Of a DNA stretch of 64,000 nt, positions 18,305 through 27,461 are shown in pieces. This stretch comes from Gammaproteobacteria bacterium (lineage in GTDB: Bacteria > Pseudomonadota > Gammaproteobacteria > Arenicellales > Poriferihabitantaceae). The translations under genes and the position numbers were made by a program. The notes below the pieces were generated by a model, which was given only the letters and a program-made list of their open reading frames with translations, ran no database searches and had not been told where the DNA came from. The stretch covers positions 186,001 to 250,000 of the forward strand of contig JAUILZ010000002.1 in the NCBI GenBank assembly GCA_030432755.1, in the 5' to 3' direction. The first letter of the stretch is position 1. Each line of letters starts with the position of its first letter.

Positions 18305-19335
18305 CGCCCGGCCTCCAGGTCAAAACCGCGCGCACGCGCCAGCTCCCCGGCACTCCTGCCCGCGCGATCCCTGTGGCGGGGGTCCGCGCCCGCGCGGACA
18401 AGGCGCGCGCCGATGTCGGCCTGGTCCGCCGTCACCGCGTAGTGCAGTGCGGTGCGCCCGAAGCGATCGGCTGCATGCACCGACGCGCCGCGCACAACGA
18501 GCAAATCCACCACCCCGGCGTGTCCGTTCCAGGCCGCCGCCATGAGCGCGGTGCGCCCATCCCGGGATGCATTGTCGATGGCGGCGCCTGCATCGAGCAG
18601 GCGCGCGGCAATGTCGGCATGGCCGCGAATCGCGGCCTGGGTCAGCGCTGTGGTTCCCGTCGGCGAGGACAGGTTGGGACCGGCTCCCGCGTCGAGCAGG
18701 ATCTCCACAACCTGCGCGTGCCCGTGCCAGGCCGCCTGCATGAGGGCGGTTTCCCGGTCCTCCGACATGGAGTCAGCGCGGCTGCCAGCAGCGAGCAGGT
18801 TCGTGACCCGGGTGGTTTCTCCCGCCGCCACCGCAGCCAGAAGCAGCTTGTCCACGCGAACATTGCGAGGCATTGGTTGCCGCGGCGCGGGCCGGGATGA
18901 AGGCTCCGCCGCCGCGCTGCGCGTAACCGCGGGCTCTTCGGCAGGCGGCTCCGGCTCGGTCTCTTCCACCCCGAGCAGTTCCACCGGCAGGGCGCCCAGG
19001 GTGATTCCGGCGGTAAGCACGGGCACCCCGGTGGCTGGCAATGGAGACTCCTCATCCGGTCTGTCCGCTGCCGCTACCGGCACAGTCGCCGTGGCGTCGC
19101 TGCTGGTCGAACCCTTAGCCGCGGCCTGGTCCGCGGGCTCGCCAGCCCTGGCGGCGACGGAATCGGTGGAAGCGACCACGCCGGCGTGGGGAATGCCCGT
19201 GTCGGGGAGAAACAGCGCCGGCATGCCGAACGCCGTTACGCCCAGGACGACCACGAGCCATCCGGCGGCGACGAACCTGAGCAGGCGGAGATCAAACAGG
19301 CCGGGGTCCTTCGCGGGCGCTGTCCGGGTAGTCAT
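18301..19335 (-). CDS. Membrane-anchored ankyrin-repeat protein
   Basis: 344 residues. One membrane span (FVAAGWLVVVLGVTAFGMPA, about 21-40), then a 110-residue Ala/Pro/Glu/Thr-rich linker, then about five ankyrin repeats (159-340) marked by ETALMQAAWHGHAQVVEILL, TTALTQAAIRGHADIAARLL, RTALMAAAWNGHAGVVDLLV and RTALHYAVTADQADIGARLV. With a short N-terminal tail the repeats should face the periplasm. Such repeats bind partner proteins. It overlaps the OmpA-like gene upstream and the two-TM gene downstream by four bases each, so the products likely work together at the envelope. Confidence 0.85.
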   Translation of the reverse strand: MTTRTAPAKDPGLFDLRLLRFVAAGWLVVVLGVTAFGMPALFLPDTGIPHAGVVASTDSVAARAGEPADQAAAKGSTSSDATATVPVAAADRPDEESPLPATGVPVLTAGITLGALPVELLGVEETEPEPPAEEPAVTRSAAAEPSSRPAPRQPMPRNVRVDKLLLAAVAAGETTRVTNLLAAGSRADSMSEDRETALMQAAWHGHAQVVEILLDAGAGPNLSSPTGTTALTQAAIRGHADIAARLLDAGAAIDNASRDGRTALMAAAWNGHAGVVDLLVVRGASVHAADRFGRTALHYAVTADQADIGARLVRAGADPRHRDRAGRSAGELARARGFDLEAGR

Positions 19336-19913
19336 TGGCGCGGTTCCTGCACCAGGATTTCCACCCGCCGGTTGCGCTCCCGGCCGGCGGGGTTGTCGCG
19401 TCCGTCGGGCAGCGTATTGGGAGCTATCGGGCGCGATTCTCCGTACCAGGCGATATCGATCCGGCTGCGCGGCACGCCACTGAAGACAAGCTCGTCGCGC
19501 ACCGCCTCCGCGCGCCAGCGCGAAAGCTCCAGGTTGTATTCCGCACTGCCCAGGGAATCGGTATGCCCCTCGACCACGATGCGACGGTCAACGGCGTAGT
19601 TACTGTTGAGCACCGCGGCGAGGTCACGGATGTTGTCGCCAGCGCTGATTGCAAGATCCGAGCTGCCAAAGGTAAACAGGGAGCCGGGCAGCAGCACCAC
19701 GATACCGAGGCCGCGCGCTTCCACCTCCAGCCCGCCCTCTCGCAGCGCGGCCATCATGCGCTCGCGGGTGGGCGCCACCGAAGCCACCGGGGCCGCCGCA
19801 ACCGGTTCCGGCCGAGTGTCGGGTTTTGGCGTGAACAACGCGCAGCCGGACAACCCCAGGACCAGCAGGCCCGCCGAGAATCCTCCACGAAAGCCGCGCC
19901 TATCCCCGCGCAT
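19332..19913 (-). CDS. OmpA-family peptidoglycan-binding lipoprotein
   Basis: 193 residues. The signal ends with a lipobox LSGC (Cys at about residue 24), so it is predicted to be lipidated. After an Ala/Pro-rich spacer comes an OmpA C-terminal domain with VEGHTDSLGSAEYNLELSRW, RAEAVRDEL and NRRVEIL, which binds meso-diaminopimelate in peptidoglycan. The order matches Pal/YiaD-like proteins, yet the domain opens with an unusual GLGIVVLLPGSLFTFGSSDL. It overlaps the polytopic gene upstream by 14 bases and the ankyrin gene downstream by four. Confidence 0.88.
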   Translation of the reverse strand: MRGDRRGFRGGFSAGLLVLGLSGCALFTPKPDTRPEPVAAAPVASVAPTRERMMAALREGGLEVEARGLGIVVLLPGSLFTFGSSDLAISAGDNIRDLAAVLNSNYAVDRRIVVEGHTDSLGSAEYNLELSRWRAEAVRDELVFSGVPRSRIDIAWYGESRPIAPNTLPDGRDNPAGRERNRRVEILVQEPRQ

Positions 19914-20484
19914 GCCGTTTCCCCAGCCGCGCGCCTATCCAGGCGTCGTTGAACACCGCCAGCGCGGAGGCGCACAACGCCACCAGCAACGGTAGCAGCA
20001 CCGGTACGTTGGGCGCCGCCATGCCCGGAACGTGCCGGTGGAGCAGGAGTAATCCGAGTGAACACCAGGCGGAGAGCGATACCGCGAGCACCATTCGTCC
20101 CCAAAGCCCCCGGCGGCCGGAACCGGGAAACCGGCGATCGCCGCCGACGGAGCGGCTGAACGCACCGAGGAGGGACTCCATGCTGTCGGCCAGGAAGGCG
20201 ATGAGCAGCAGGTGCAGCGCCACCACCAGCGGAAAATCCGGTCCTGGGCCGGAGGCCGCCGACCACGCGATGAGCCATCCGCCGAGCTCCGCGAGAGCGA
20301 CGGCGGCGGCTAGTGCGTGCACCGAACGTCCCTGCAGTTCGAGCCGGTAGGCCGGCCAGTGTCCGCCGCCACGCGCGAGACGACGTATGGCGGCCAGCAG
20401 GATGGCGCCGATCAGCAGCCATGCTGCCGCCACCGACAGGAGGGCGATCACGGCAAAAATCTTGTTGGCGGCGGTGTACAACAA
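19900..20484 (-). CDS. Polytopic membrane protein of unknown function
   Basis: About 194 residues with four to five hydrophobic stretches (for example IFAVIALLSVAAAWLLIGAI and VPVLLPLLVALCASALAVF). I do not recognise the family. The reading begins with TTG at 20484, and a start further in is possible. It is first in the four-gene overlapping set with the OmpA lipoprotein, the ankyrin protein and the two-TM protein; the context suggests an inner-membrane base for an envelope assembly. Confidence 0.6.
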   Translation of the reverse strand: MLYTAANKIFAVIALLSVAAAWLLIGAILLAAIRRLARGGGHWPAYRLELQGRSVHALAAAVALAELGGWLIAWSAASGPGPDFPLVVALHLLLIAFLADSMESLLGAFSRSVGGDRRFPGSGRRGLWGRMVLAVSLSAWCSLGLLLLHRHVPGMAAPNVPVLLPLLVALCASALAVFNDAWIGARLGKRHARG

Positions 20485-20650
20485 GGCGACATGGAATCAG
20501 GGGAACCCTTGAATTATAAGGAAATACCGGCTCGGGCCGCATCAGGCGGCGAATCTGCTACCCTCGCCGCCGCGCCCGCCCTGATCCTCCTTTTCTTATG
20601 AGCCCGCACCACTACAAGCTGCACCGCTGCGGCCTTCCCGCCTGAACGCC

Positions 20651-21226
20651 ATGGTAGCCAATACCATGAACGTCAATCGCGCGCGCCATCCCCATGCCCC
20701 GGGGGAGTCGCTGTGGCTGTTCGGCTACGGCTCCCTGATCTTTCGCGCGGATTTTCCCTGGGAGGAACGCCGGCCGGCGAGCATCCGCGGCTGGTCCCGG
20801 CGGTTCTGGCAGGGCTCCCACGACCATCGCGGCACGCCGACCGCACCGGGCCGGGTGGCGACCCTGGTCGCGGACCCGGATGCGATCTGTCACGGCATGG
20901 CCTATCGTATCGACAGCGAGGTGATGGAACACCTCGACCTGCGCGAGAAGAACGGCTACCTCCGCTTCATGACGCCGATGACGTTCGAGGATGACAGCCA
21001 CGCTGACGGCCTGGTGTACATCGCCACCGAAGACAACGCCGCGTGGCTGGGCCCGGCGCCGGAAGCCGAGATCGCGCGCCATATCGCCGTCGCGTCAGGT
21101 CCCAGCGGACGCAACGCGGACTACCTGCTGTCGCTTGCCGGCGCGTTACGTGAGCTGGGCGTAGCAGACGAGCACGTGTTCGGTATCGAGCGGCATCTCG
21201 CGGGGATCGACTTCCGGGCGGTTTGA
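20651..21226 (+). CDS. ChaC-like gamma-glutamylcyclotransferase
   Basis: 191 residues. ChaC enzymes cleave glutathione to 5-oxoproline and Cys-Gly in the cytosol. The sequence shows the substrate loop LFGYGSLIFR near the N-terminus, then RGWSRRFWQGSHDHRGTP, and the segment around the catalytic Glu, HLDLREKNGYLRF. Length and order fit the ChaC family rather than GGCT. The start may be 20651 or the ATG at 20666. It is a single gene, divergent from the membrane operon and convergent with batD. Confidence 0.9.
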   Translation: MVANTMNVNRARHPHAPGESLWLFGYGSLIFRADFPWEERRPASIRGWSRRFWQGSHDHRGTPTAPGRVATLVADPDAICHGMAYRIDSEVMEHLDLREKNGYLRFMTPMTFEDDSHADGLVYIATEDNAAWLGPAPEAEIARHIAVASGPSGRNADYLLSLAGALRELGVADEHVFGIERHLAGIDFRAV

Positions 21227-21362
21227 TCCGGACAGTGCGGCATTCAAGCTCGCGACCAACCCCTTCTTAATCCCGGCGTAGGCTGGGATCAATTCTGAAC
21301 CTGGAAGACAGCCTGCGCTGGCGTTTCAAACTTTGAACCCACATGCTGAATGTAGTGGAGAG

Positions 21363-23075
21363 TCAGGCCGGGTAAAGCGGCTCCAGCGGGTCAGGGCGTC
21401 CTCGGTGTTGTGCAGAGTGGCTTCCATCTAATTTCTTGCAGGCTTGCCAGAGGGCAGCGCCGTCCCAGCTCACTTCGGGATTCCCGGCTGCGTAGAGGGC
21501 TCTCTCCAGTTGCTCGATTTCACGGGCAAGCTCCATGTTCCCGGTTGTTTTGCCGAGAGTATCCAGTTGGCCCACGCCCGGGTAGAGCGCCCGGAAGAGT
21601 CTTTCCAGGGCCTGGCGGGCAGCGGCGGGGTCGTTGTCCTGGCAGGCCCTGCGCAACCGGCTTCGCAGCGTGGCGATGCGGCTGTCTTCCACGGGTACGA
21701 TCTCTGAAGCGCTGTTACTTCTCCTGCGCCATAGCCAGGCGACCAGTCCGAGTGCAGTGACCAGCCAGAGGCACAACGAGGCGATGGCTATCCAGCGCCA
21801 GTAGCCGACCTCGACCCGCGTTGCCTGAATGCCCGGGACTTTTCCGTCGTCGAGCCCTGCACCAGGTTTCTCCAGCGCGTCCGGCTGGACGAGGGGTTCC
21901 GCAATACCGGACACGGCGTCAACCGACGCAGAATCCGCCGGCGCCACCTGGATCGTGCGCGGCTCCAGGCTCGCGGTTTCCCGCTGGTCGGTTTCGGTGT
22001 TCCACCAGTGGATGTCGATTCCCGGGATGGTGAGTTCACCGCTCCGGCCCGGAATCACCGCGACGCGCTGCAGTTGGATGCCGAGCACGCTGCCATCGTC
22101 CTCCTGGGTCTCGAGCACGGGCTGGTCCGGGTAGAGGCGCATGCCGTCCACTTCGGGAAGTTGTATCTCTGGAAGCTGTTCCGCGGTCAGGCCGAGTGCC
22201 TGGAGCTGGAGCTTCAGGGTGAGGGGCTTGCCCACGGCGTAGCCGTCCGCGTCGTCGCCGAGGTCGAAGAGTTTGAGCGCCCGCGCCGGCACCCAGGGTT
22301 CGCCGGGCGGTCGCGCCGCGGGTGGACGAACCTCCACGTTCAGCGTCTTGCTGCTGGCGCGAATCCGCCGTCCCGGGTTGAGCAGCGAGCCGAAGACCCC
22401 TGCCCTACCGCCCTCGTCCACCGCGCCCTGGAAGCGCAGCGGCGGAATCTCGAGGGGTCCGCTCGCCTGCGGGAACAGGGCGTAGCTGCGCTCGAACACG
22501 CGGTACTGGCGCCCTCCCCGCTCCACGCTGTAATCGCGATCCTGGTCGAGACGCCGCACCACGGTGTTGGACGGGCCCGGGTCGCCAAGGGCGCCGTCGA
22601 CGATCGGCACGCCGAGGAACAGGCGCACCGTGAGCAGGAGCTGCTGTTGGACGTAAACCGTGTCGGCGTCCAGCTCCAGCTCGACAAAGACCTCCGCGCC
22701 ACCGGCCGACTGGTCTTCCGGCAGCACCGTGATCCGTACCGGGCGGGTTTCTTCGGCGCCCACCGTGATCGGTCCCACGGTGAACGAACCGACGGACTTC
22801 GGTTCCAGTTCGTACAACCAGTAACTGCTGATGGTCCGCTGGCCGTTGACCACGGAAATGTTCTGTCCACTGCTACGGCCGAGCACGTGAAACAGTTCGT
22901 CGATGGGTTCCAGGGACGGCTCCCGGGAATTGTCCTCGTTGTCCGTCTTGACGGACAGGCGCACGGTTTCGTTGAAACGAATCGTGTCGCGGTCGAAGCT
23001 CGCCGTGACCTCGGCGTGCACCACGCCCCAGGGTAATGCGAGCAGGCCGACAAGCGCGATGACTGTTCTTACCAT
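21363..23075 (-). CDS. BatD-family protein (Bat operon)
   Basis: About 570 residues. A signal peptide (MVRTVIALVGLLALPWGVVH) is followed by a large periplasmic region opening with ASFDRDTIRFNETVRLSVKT, the usual BatD start, then beta-rich repeats and one membrane span (IAIASLCLWLVTALGLVAWL) before a short cytoplasmic tail. The Bat proteins are linked to aerotolerance and envelope stress; BatD's biochemical role is not settled. The ATG at 23075 overlaps the batB/C stop by seven bases; a reading from 23174 would lie inside that gene. It ends the operon. Confidence 0.88.
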   Translation of the reverse strand: MVRTVIALVGLLALPWGVVHAEVTASFDRDTIRFNETVRLSVKTDNEDNSREPSLEPIDELFHVLGRSSGQNISVVNGQRTISSYWLYELEPKSVGSFTVGPITVGAEETRPVRITVLPEDQSAGGAEVFVELELDADTVYVQQQLLLTVRLFLGVPIVDGALGDPGPSNTVVRRLDQDRDYSVERGGRQYRVFERSYALFPQASGPLEIPPLRFQGAVDEGGRAGVFGSLLNPGRRIRASSKTLNVEVRPPAARPPGEPWVPARALKLFDLGDDADGYAVGKPLTLKLQLQALGLTAEQLPEIQLPEVDGMRLYPDQPVLETQEDDGSVLGIQLQRVAVIPGRSGELTIPGIDIHWWNTETDQRETASLEPRTIQVAPADSASVDAVSGIAEPLVQPDALEKPGAGLDDGKVPGIQATRVEVGYWRWIAIASLCLWLVTALGLVAWLWRRRSNSASEIVPVEDSRIATLRSRLRRACQDNDPAAARQALERLFRALYPGVGQLDTLGKTTGNMELAREIEQLERALYAAGNPEVSWDGAALWQACKKLDGSHSAQHRGRPDPLEPLYPA

Positions 23076-24982
23076 TGCTGCACCCCACCGGAAGGGGCCT
23101 GGCGGCGGCTGTACTGGTAGTGGAACTTGCGCCGGAGTAACCCGCCAGGGTCGTCCGGGACCTGCTTCAGCCATTGTTGCATGGCCTGTTGCTGTTCCCC
23201 GGAGGACTGGTCCTCACCGGTGGGGGCACCCTGTGAATTGTCCTGCGCTTGCTCGCCGGGAGCGTCGGCCCCGGCAGTAGCCTGTTGCGCCTGTGCTTCG
23301 CTTTCCCCGGGATCCCGCGCCGCCGCGGGGCTTTCCGGTTGCTCTTCGCCTTCCGGGCCACCAGGCTCTCCGGCGACGCTTTGCGGGTCGCTCTCTTCCT
23401 GGTCCGGCGACACTGCCGCGTTCGAATCACCCGGTTCCTCGCCGCCTTCACGAGGTTGACCGGCCTGGTTTTCCTGCCCCGAATCCGCGCTCTCCTCGCC
23501 CGCGCCCTCCTCCGGGGAAGCGGACGAATCCGAACCGGAAGATTCGCCTTCCTGGCTCTGCGCATCGGAAGACGGTGACTGCTCTCCCTGCCCGCCACCA
23601 GCCTGCTGCTGCGCGTTGCGTTCCATTACCTCCTCGACGAGGTCGAGATTGAAGCGCGCATCCTCCATCCCGGGCTCAAGCTCCAGCGCCTTTCGGTAGG
23701 CCGAGGCGGCGGATTCGAGATCACCCGACCTTGCGAGCGCGTTACCCTGATTGTAGTTTTCTTCCGCGGTAGCGGATTCCGCCCAGCGCCGCGCGGCTTC
23801 CTCGAACTCGCCGCGACGGTAGGCGGCGGCGGCCTGCCAGGCATCGCCCGCGTCCACAGGCACCTGCCCGGGCTGGTCCTGCGTCAGCGCCTCGGCGGCG
23901 CGCTGGTCCGGGCGCGACCAGAGTGCGTCCCATTCGAATGCCATCGCGGGGCGCGGCACGGGCAACATTGCCACCAGGGCCACGAGCAGCCAGCCGCGGC
24001 GAAACCCGAGTGCGGCGATCAGCAGCAAGGGCAGTACAAGCCACGCGCCACGATCTACCCAACGGGTCAGCTCGCCCTCCGCCAGTTCCGCGCGCGCTCC
24101 GCGGCCGGGTAGTACATTCTCCTGGTTCCAGCGCTCGATATCCGCGTTGTCGTTGCGCATGTCGAGATACTCGCCTCCGCCACGCCTGGCCAGCTCCCGC
24201 AGCCCGGCGCGGTCGAGCGCGGGCACCACGATATTGCCGCCGGAGTCCACGAGGAAGCCGCCCTGGGCCAGGGGAACCGGCCCGCCGGCAGTGGTGCCCA
24301 CGCCCATCACCAGCAAGCGGTGACCACGCGCGGCGATTTCCCCCGCGGCCGCCAGCGCCTCCGCCTGGTGGGCCGGATCGATACCGTCGCTCATGAGCAC
24401 CACCTCGCCAGCCCGCGTATTGCCACGCTCGAGCAGTTCGAGCGCCAGCGCCAGGGCGCGATCCACGCGGCTGCCCTGCACCGGCACGGTGTCCGTGTCG
24501 AGGGACGGGGCGAGATGCGCCAGGGTGTCGCTGTCGTCGGTGAGCGGGGAGACCACGAAGGCGTCGCCGGCGAACACCACCAGCGCCTGCTCGCGGTCGC
24601 CGGCGCCGGACACCAGGTCCGTCAGCTTGTAGCGCGCCCGTGCCACCCGGGACGGCGCGAGGTCGTCGCTGTCCATGGAACGGGAGAGGTCGAATACCAC
24701 GACCCGGCTCTGGAGCTGGCTGTAGACCGGCTGCGGCTGCCGTTCCCAGGTGGGCCCGGCGAGCGCGATGCAGGCAAGCACCCAGGCAACGCCGAGCAGA
24801 ACGATGGGCAGGCGGCTTCCGCGTCCACTCATGCCAACCACCTGGGCCTTGAGCAGCGCGGGGTCGCAGATCCTTTCCCAGGCGCCGCGCGCGGCGCCGG
24901 AACGGCCGAGTCCCCGTAGCAGCACCAGCGCCACGGGGACCAGGAGCAGCCAGCCGGGCCTGAGGAAATGGAAATCCGCCAC
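23069..24982 (-). CDS. BatB-BatC fusion: VWA domain plus TPR and low-complexity tail
   Basis: 637 residues. N-terminal spans flank a von Willebrand A domain with the MIDAS motif DLSRSMDSDD (about 96-105) and LMSDGIDPAH, which is BatB. After a further span near 310-340, a TPR segment (YNQGNALARSGDLESAASAY) marks BatC. The last ~190 residues are a Glu/Gln/Ser/Gly-rich low-complexity tail ending FHYQYSRRQAPSGG. In some organisms batB and batC are separate genes; here they are one reading frame. Four bases separate it from batA, and it overlaps batD. Confidence 0.9.
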   Translation of the reverse strand: MADFHFLRPGWLLLVPVALVLLRGLGRSGAARGAWERICDPALLKAQVVGMSGRGSRLPIVLLGVAWVLACIALAGPTWERQPQPVYSQLQSRVVVFDLSRSMDSDDLAPSRVARARYKLTDLVSGAGDREQALVVFAGDAFVVSPLTDDSDTLAHLAPSLDTDTVPVQGSRVDRALALALELLERGNTRAGEVVLMSDGIDPAHQAEALAAAGEIAARGHRLLVMGVGTTAGGPVPLAQGGFLVDSGGNIVVPALDRAGLRELARRGGGEYLDMRNDNADIERWNQENVLPGRGARAELAEGELTRWVDRGAWLVLPLLLIAALGFRRGWLLVALVAMLPVPRPAMAFEWDALWSRPDQRAAEALTQDQPGQVPVDAGDAWQAAAAYRRGEFEEAARRWAESATAEENYNQGNALARSGDLESAASAYRKALELEPGMEDARFNLDLVEEVMERNAQQQAGGGQGEQSPSSDAQSQEGESSGSDSSASPEEGAGEESADSGQENQAGQPREGGEEPGDSNAAVSPDQEESDPQSVAGEPGGPEGEEQPESPAAARDPGESEAQAQQATAGADAPGEQAQDNSQGAPTGEDQSSGEQQQAMQQWLKQVPDDPGGLLRRKFHYQYSRRQAPSGGVQQW

Positions 24983-24986
24983 CGGG

Positions 24987-25997
24987 TCAGGCCCTCCCCG
25001 GGACCAGGCGACGATTGCCAGGCTCGCGGCGCCAGGAAGGCAAGGCCTGGCGCAGCGCCGAGAGCATGGTGAGCACCAGGGCGGCGCCCAGCGGCCAGAA
25101 AAACAGTTCCACTACCGGTCGGAATCGATCCTCGGTTTCCGGGATCGGTTCCATTTCGTCGATCAGTCGGTACACCTCCGCCAGCGTGGAGGCGTCGGTG
25201 GCGCGGAAGTACCTTCCACCGGTGATCTCGGCGATGGCCTGCAGGGTGGCCTCGTCAAGGTCGCCCCGGCCGCGCGAGAACCAGCCTCCGCCCCCGTCTC
25301 CACCCACGCCAATGGCATGTATGCGCATCCCGCCGGCGCGCGCCAGCTGCGCCGCACGCAGCGGCGCCATCTCACCGGCGGTGTTGGCGCCGTCGGTGAG
25401 GAGGACGAGGAGTTTCTCCGTCCCCGGGCGGTCCACCACGCGCTTGAGCGCGAGCCCGATGGCGTCGCCGATGGCGGTGCGCTCCCCGGCGATGCCGATG
25501 GCGGATTCCTGCAACAACTGGTTTACCGTTTTCCGGTCGAGGCTTAGCGGCGCCTGCAGGTAGGCGCGGCTGCCGAACAGGACAAGGCCCAGGCGGTCAC
25601 CGGCGCGCCCCTCGATGAAATCCCCGGCGACGCGCTTGACCGCTTCCAGCCGGTCCTGGGGGATGCCTTCGTAGAGCATGTCCATGGCGCGCATGCTGTT
25701 CGAGACGTCCACCGCGAGCATCAGGTCGCGTCCACTGATCTCGAGTGCACCGGGCTCTCCCAGCCACTGCGGACGCGCGGCGGCGACCAGGAGCAACAGC
25801 CAGACAAGCGTCATCGCCGCGATCCGGGCAACGGGGCCACGTTGGCGCGTATCGCCGGTCAGTTCGGCGACGTCGGCGTAGAACGGCACCCGCAGCGCGC
25901 CGCCGCCGGAATGTCCGGGGGGCAGCAGCCAGTAGATCACGAGCGGCAATGGCGCGAGCGCCAGCAACCAGGGCCAGGCAAACTGGTAGCCCGTCAC
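24987..25997 (-). CDS. BatA-type VWA-domain membrane protein
   Basis: About 336 residues. Two N-terminal spans (FAWPWLLALAPLPLVIYWLL and RIAAMTLVWLLLLVAAA) are followed by a VWA domain with MIDAS residues DVSNSMRAMD and the later LLTDGANTAG, and a C-terminal span near VELFFWPLGAALVLTMLSAL. The start is GTG at 25997, overlapping the DUF4381 stop as GTGA, which supports it over an upstream ATG at 26048. The VWA domain binds a divalent metal and a protein partner, probably MoxR-driven as in other MoxR-VWA systems (inference). Confidence 0.9.
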   Translation of the reverse strand: MTGYQFAWPWLLALAPLPLVIYWLLPPGHSGGGALRVPFYADVAELTGDTRQRGPVARIAAMTLVWLLLLVAAARPQWLGEPGALEISGRDLMLAVDVSNSMRAMDMLYEGIPQDRLEAVKRVAGDFIEGRAGDRLGLVLFGSRAYLQAPLSLDRKTVNQLLQESAIGIAGERTAIGDAIGLALKRVVDRPGTEKLLVLLTDGANTAGEMAPLRAAQLARAGGMRIHAIGVGGDGGGGWFSRGRGDLDEATLQAIAEITGGRYFRATDASTLAEVYRLIDEMEPIPETEDRFRPVVELFFWPLGAALVLTMLSALRQALPSWRREPGNRRLVPGRA

Positions 25998-26500
25998 GAT
26001 GCCACCGCCTCGTCGTGTCGCGCCGACCTGGCCCAGCGCAGCAGGCATTGCCGCGCGGCGACAAGCGCCGCGCTATCGACTGCGTCCGCGGGCGCGCGAT
26101 AGGGTCCGTCGGCCAGCAGTCTGCCGGGTCCACGGGTGAAGTCGCGGGACCCCGATGTCCGGTCGAGAAATTCCAGCCATTTATCACCGGACAAACCGGC
26201 CACCCGGTCGCGACCGAAACGGGTCATGGCGAATCGTCGCGCCAGGCGAGACATTTCGCCCAGAGCCCGCGCCCGCTGGTTGGCGTCACCCTCGAGAGCC
26301 AGCGCGCCGAGCCCACGCTCCAGTCCCCGCCGTTGGCGATGCCTGGTCAGTGGACGCGGCAGCAGCCACGCGGCCAGCACGAGCAGCCCGACGACCAGCA
26401 GCGCCAGCAACCACCAGCCGGGCGCCGGCGGCCACCAGCCGGGATCGGGCGGCAGGTGGATATCACGAAGCGCCGCGAGGGGATCGGCCTGTGGGTTCAT
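25994..26500 (-). CDS. DUF4381 membrane protein of the Bat operon
   Basis: 168 residues. It opens MNPQADPLAALRDIHLPPDP, followed by GWWPPAPGWWLLALLVVGLL, which starts the single membrane span; this is the standard DUF4381 layout. The cytoplasmic tail has KWLEFLDRTSGSRDF and a C-terminal basic/acidic helix. Function is unknown, but the family sits between DUF58 and batA in many Bat operons. The ATG at 26500 overlaps the DUF58 stop as ATGA. A longer frame to 26776 is an overlap artefact. Confidence 0.88.
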   Translation of the reverse strand: MNPQADPLAALRDIHLPPDPGWWPPAPGWWLLALLVVGLLVLAAWLLPRPLTRHRQRRGLERGLGALALEGDANQRARALGEMSRLARRFAMTRFGRDRVAGLSGDKWLEFLDRTSGSRDFTRGPGRLLADGPYRAPADAVDSAALVAARQCLLRWARSARHDEAVAS

Positions 26501-27450
26501 TGTGTTTCGCTCGCGTGCGCTCCGCCGAAGGCGCCGATCAATGTCTCCTCGATATCCCCGCCATTGACCAGTTCCACCAACGGGATCCGCTGTTCGCGTA
26601 GCATTTCCTGCACCCGGTCTTGGCGTGCGGCAAGGTAGCGGCGATAGCGGCCCTGGCCGGATCGCATGGTGAGGTCGAGGCGCGCCTTCCGATTGCCGTC
26701 GCTGATCCGGTAGCTGGCCGCCGCCGGCAGTTCCCTCTCCAGCGGATCGAGAACCTGGCAGGCCACCATGTCGCAATGCTTTCGGAGTCGCGCGAGGCTT
26801 GCGCGGGTTTCCTCGCCGCAGTGATGGAAGTCGCTGAACAGCACCACCAGGCTTCCGGGATGCGCCACCCCGCAGAGATGGGCGAGCGCGGGATCGAGCA
26901 AGGGCGCGTCGGTCGCGGCCGCTGTCTCCGTCGCCTGGGTGGACTCGGCGACCACGCTGAGAAAGCGCAGCACGCCGCGCCGTCCCGCGGCCGGGCGCAG
27001 GTCGCGGATGCCCACCGGCGAGGCCACCACGCCGCCGATCCGGTCGCCGGCGGCGATCACCGACCAGGCGGTGTAGGCCGCCGCGCGCGCGGCGGTCACC
27101 GACTTGAAGCTGCCGCGGGTGCCGAAGAACATTCCCGGCGACAGGTCCACCAGGATGAACACCGGGCGCTCGCGCTCCTCGACGTAGAGCTTGGTATGGG
27201 TGCGGCCGGTGCGCGCGGTGACGCGCCAGTCGATGTGCCTTGCGTCGTCTCCCGGGGCATAGTCGCGGCTCTCGGCATAGTCCATGCCACGCCCGCGAAA
27301 GCGGGACAGGTGGGCGCCGGCGAGGATCGAGCGCGCGCCCGTGCGCAGGTTGAGCACCAGCTTGCGGGCGCTGGCACCGATAGCGATGAGGCTCTCGGTA
27401 TCGCTGACGATTCCGGCGGCGACCCGATACTCGAGCGTGGCGTCCTCCAT
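26497..27450 (-). CDS. DUF58 protein of the Bat operon
   Basis: 317-residue cytoplasmic protein with the DUF58 core DYAPGDDARHIDWRVTARTG, then TKLYVEERERPVFILVDLSP, a degenerate VWA-like fold. Family members accompany MoxR ATPases; their role is thought to be adaptor-like. An N-terminal GARSILAGAHLSRFRGRGMD also matches the family. It lies 11 bases after moxR and overlaps the DUF4381 gene. Confidence 0.9.
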   Translation of the reverse strand: MEDATLEYRVAAGIVSDTESLIAIGASARKLVLNLRTGARSILAGAHLSRFRGRGMDYAESRDYAPGDDARHIDWRVTARTGRTHTKLYVEERERPVFILVDLSPGMFFGTRGSFKSVTAARAAAYTAWSVIAAGDRIGGVVASPVGIRDLRPAAGRRGVLRFLSVVAESTQATETAAATDAPLLDPALAHLCGVAHPGSLVVLFSDFHHCGEETRASLARLRKHCDMVACQVLDPLERELPAAASYRISDGNRKARLDLTMRSGQGRYRRYLAARQDRVQEMLREQRIPLVELVNGGDIEETLIGAFGGAHASETQ

Positions 27451-27461
27451 GGGCGGACGGC

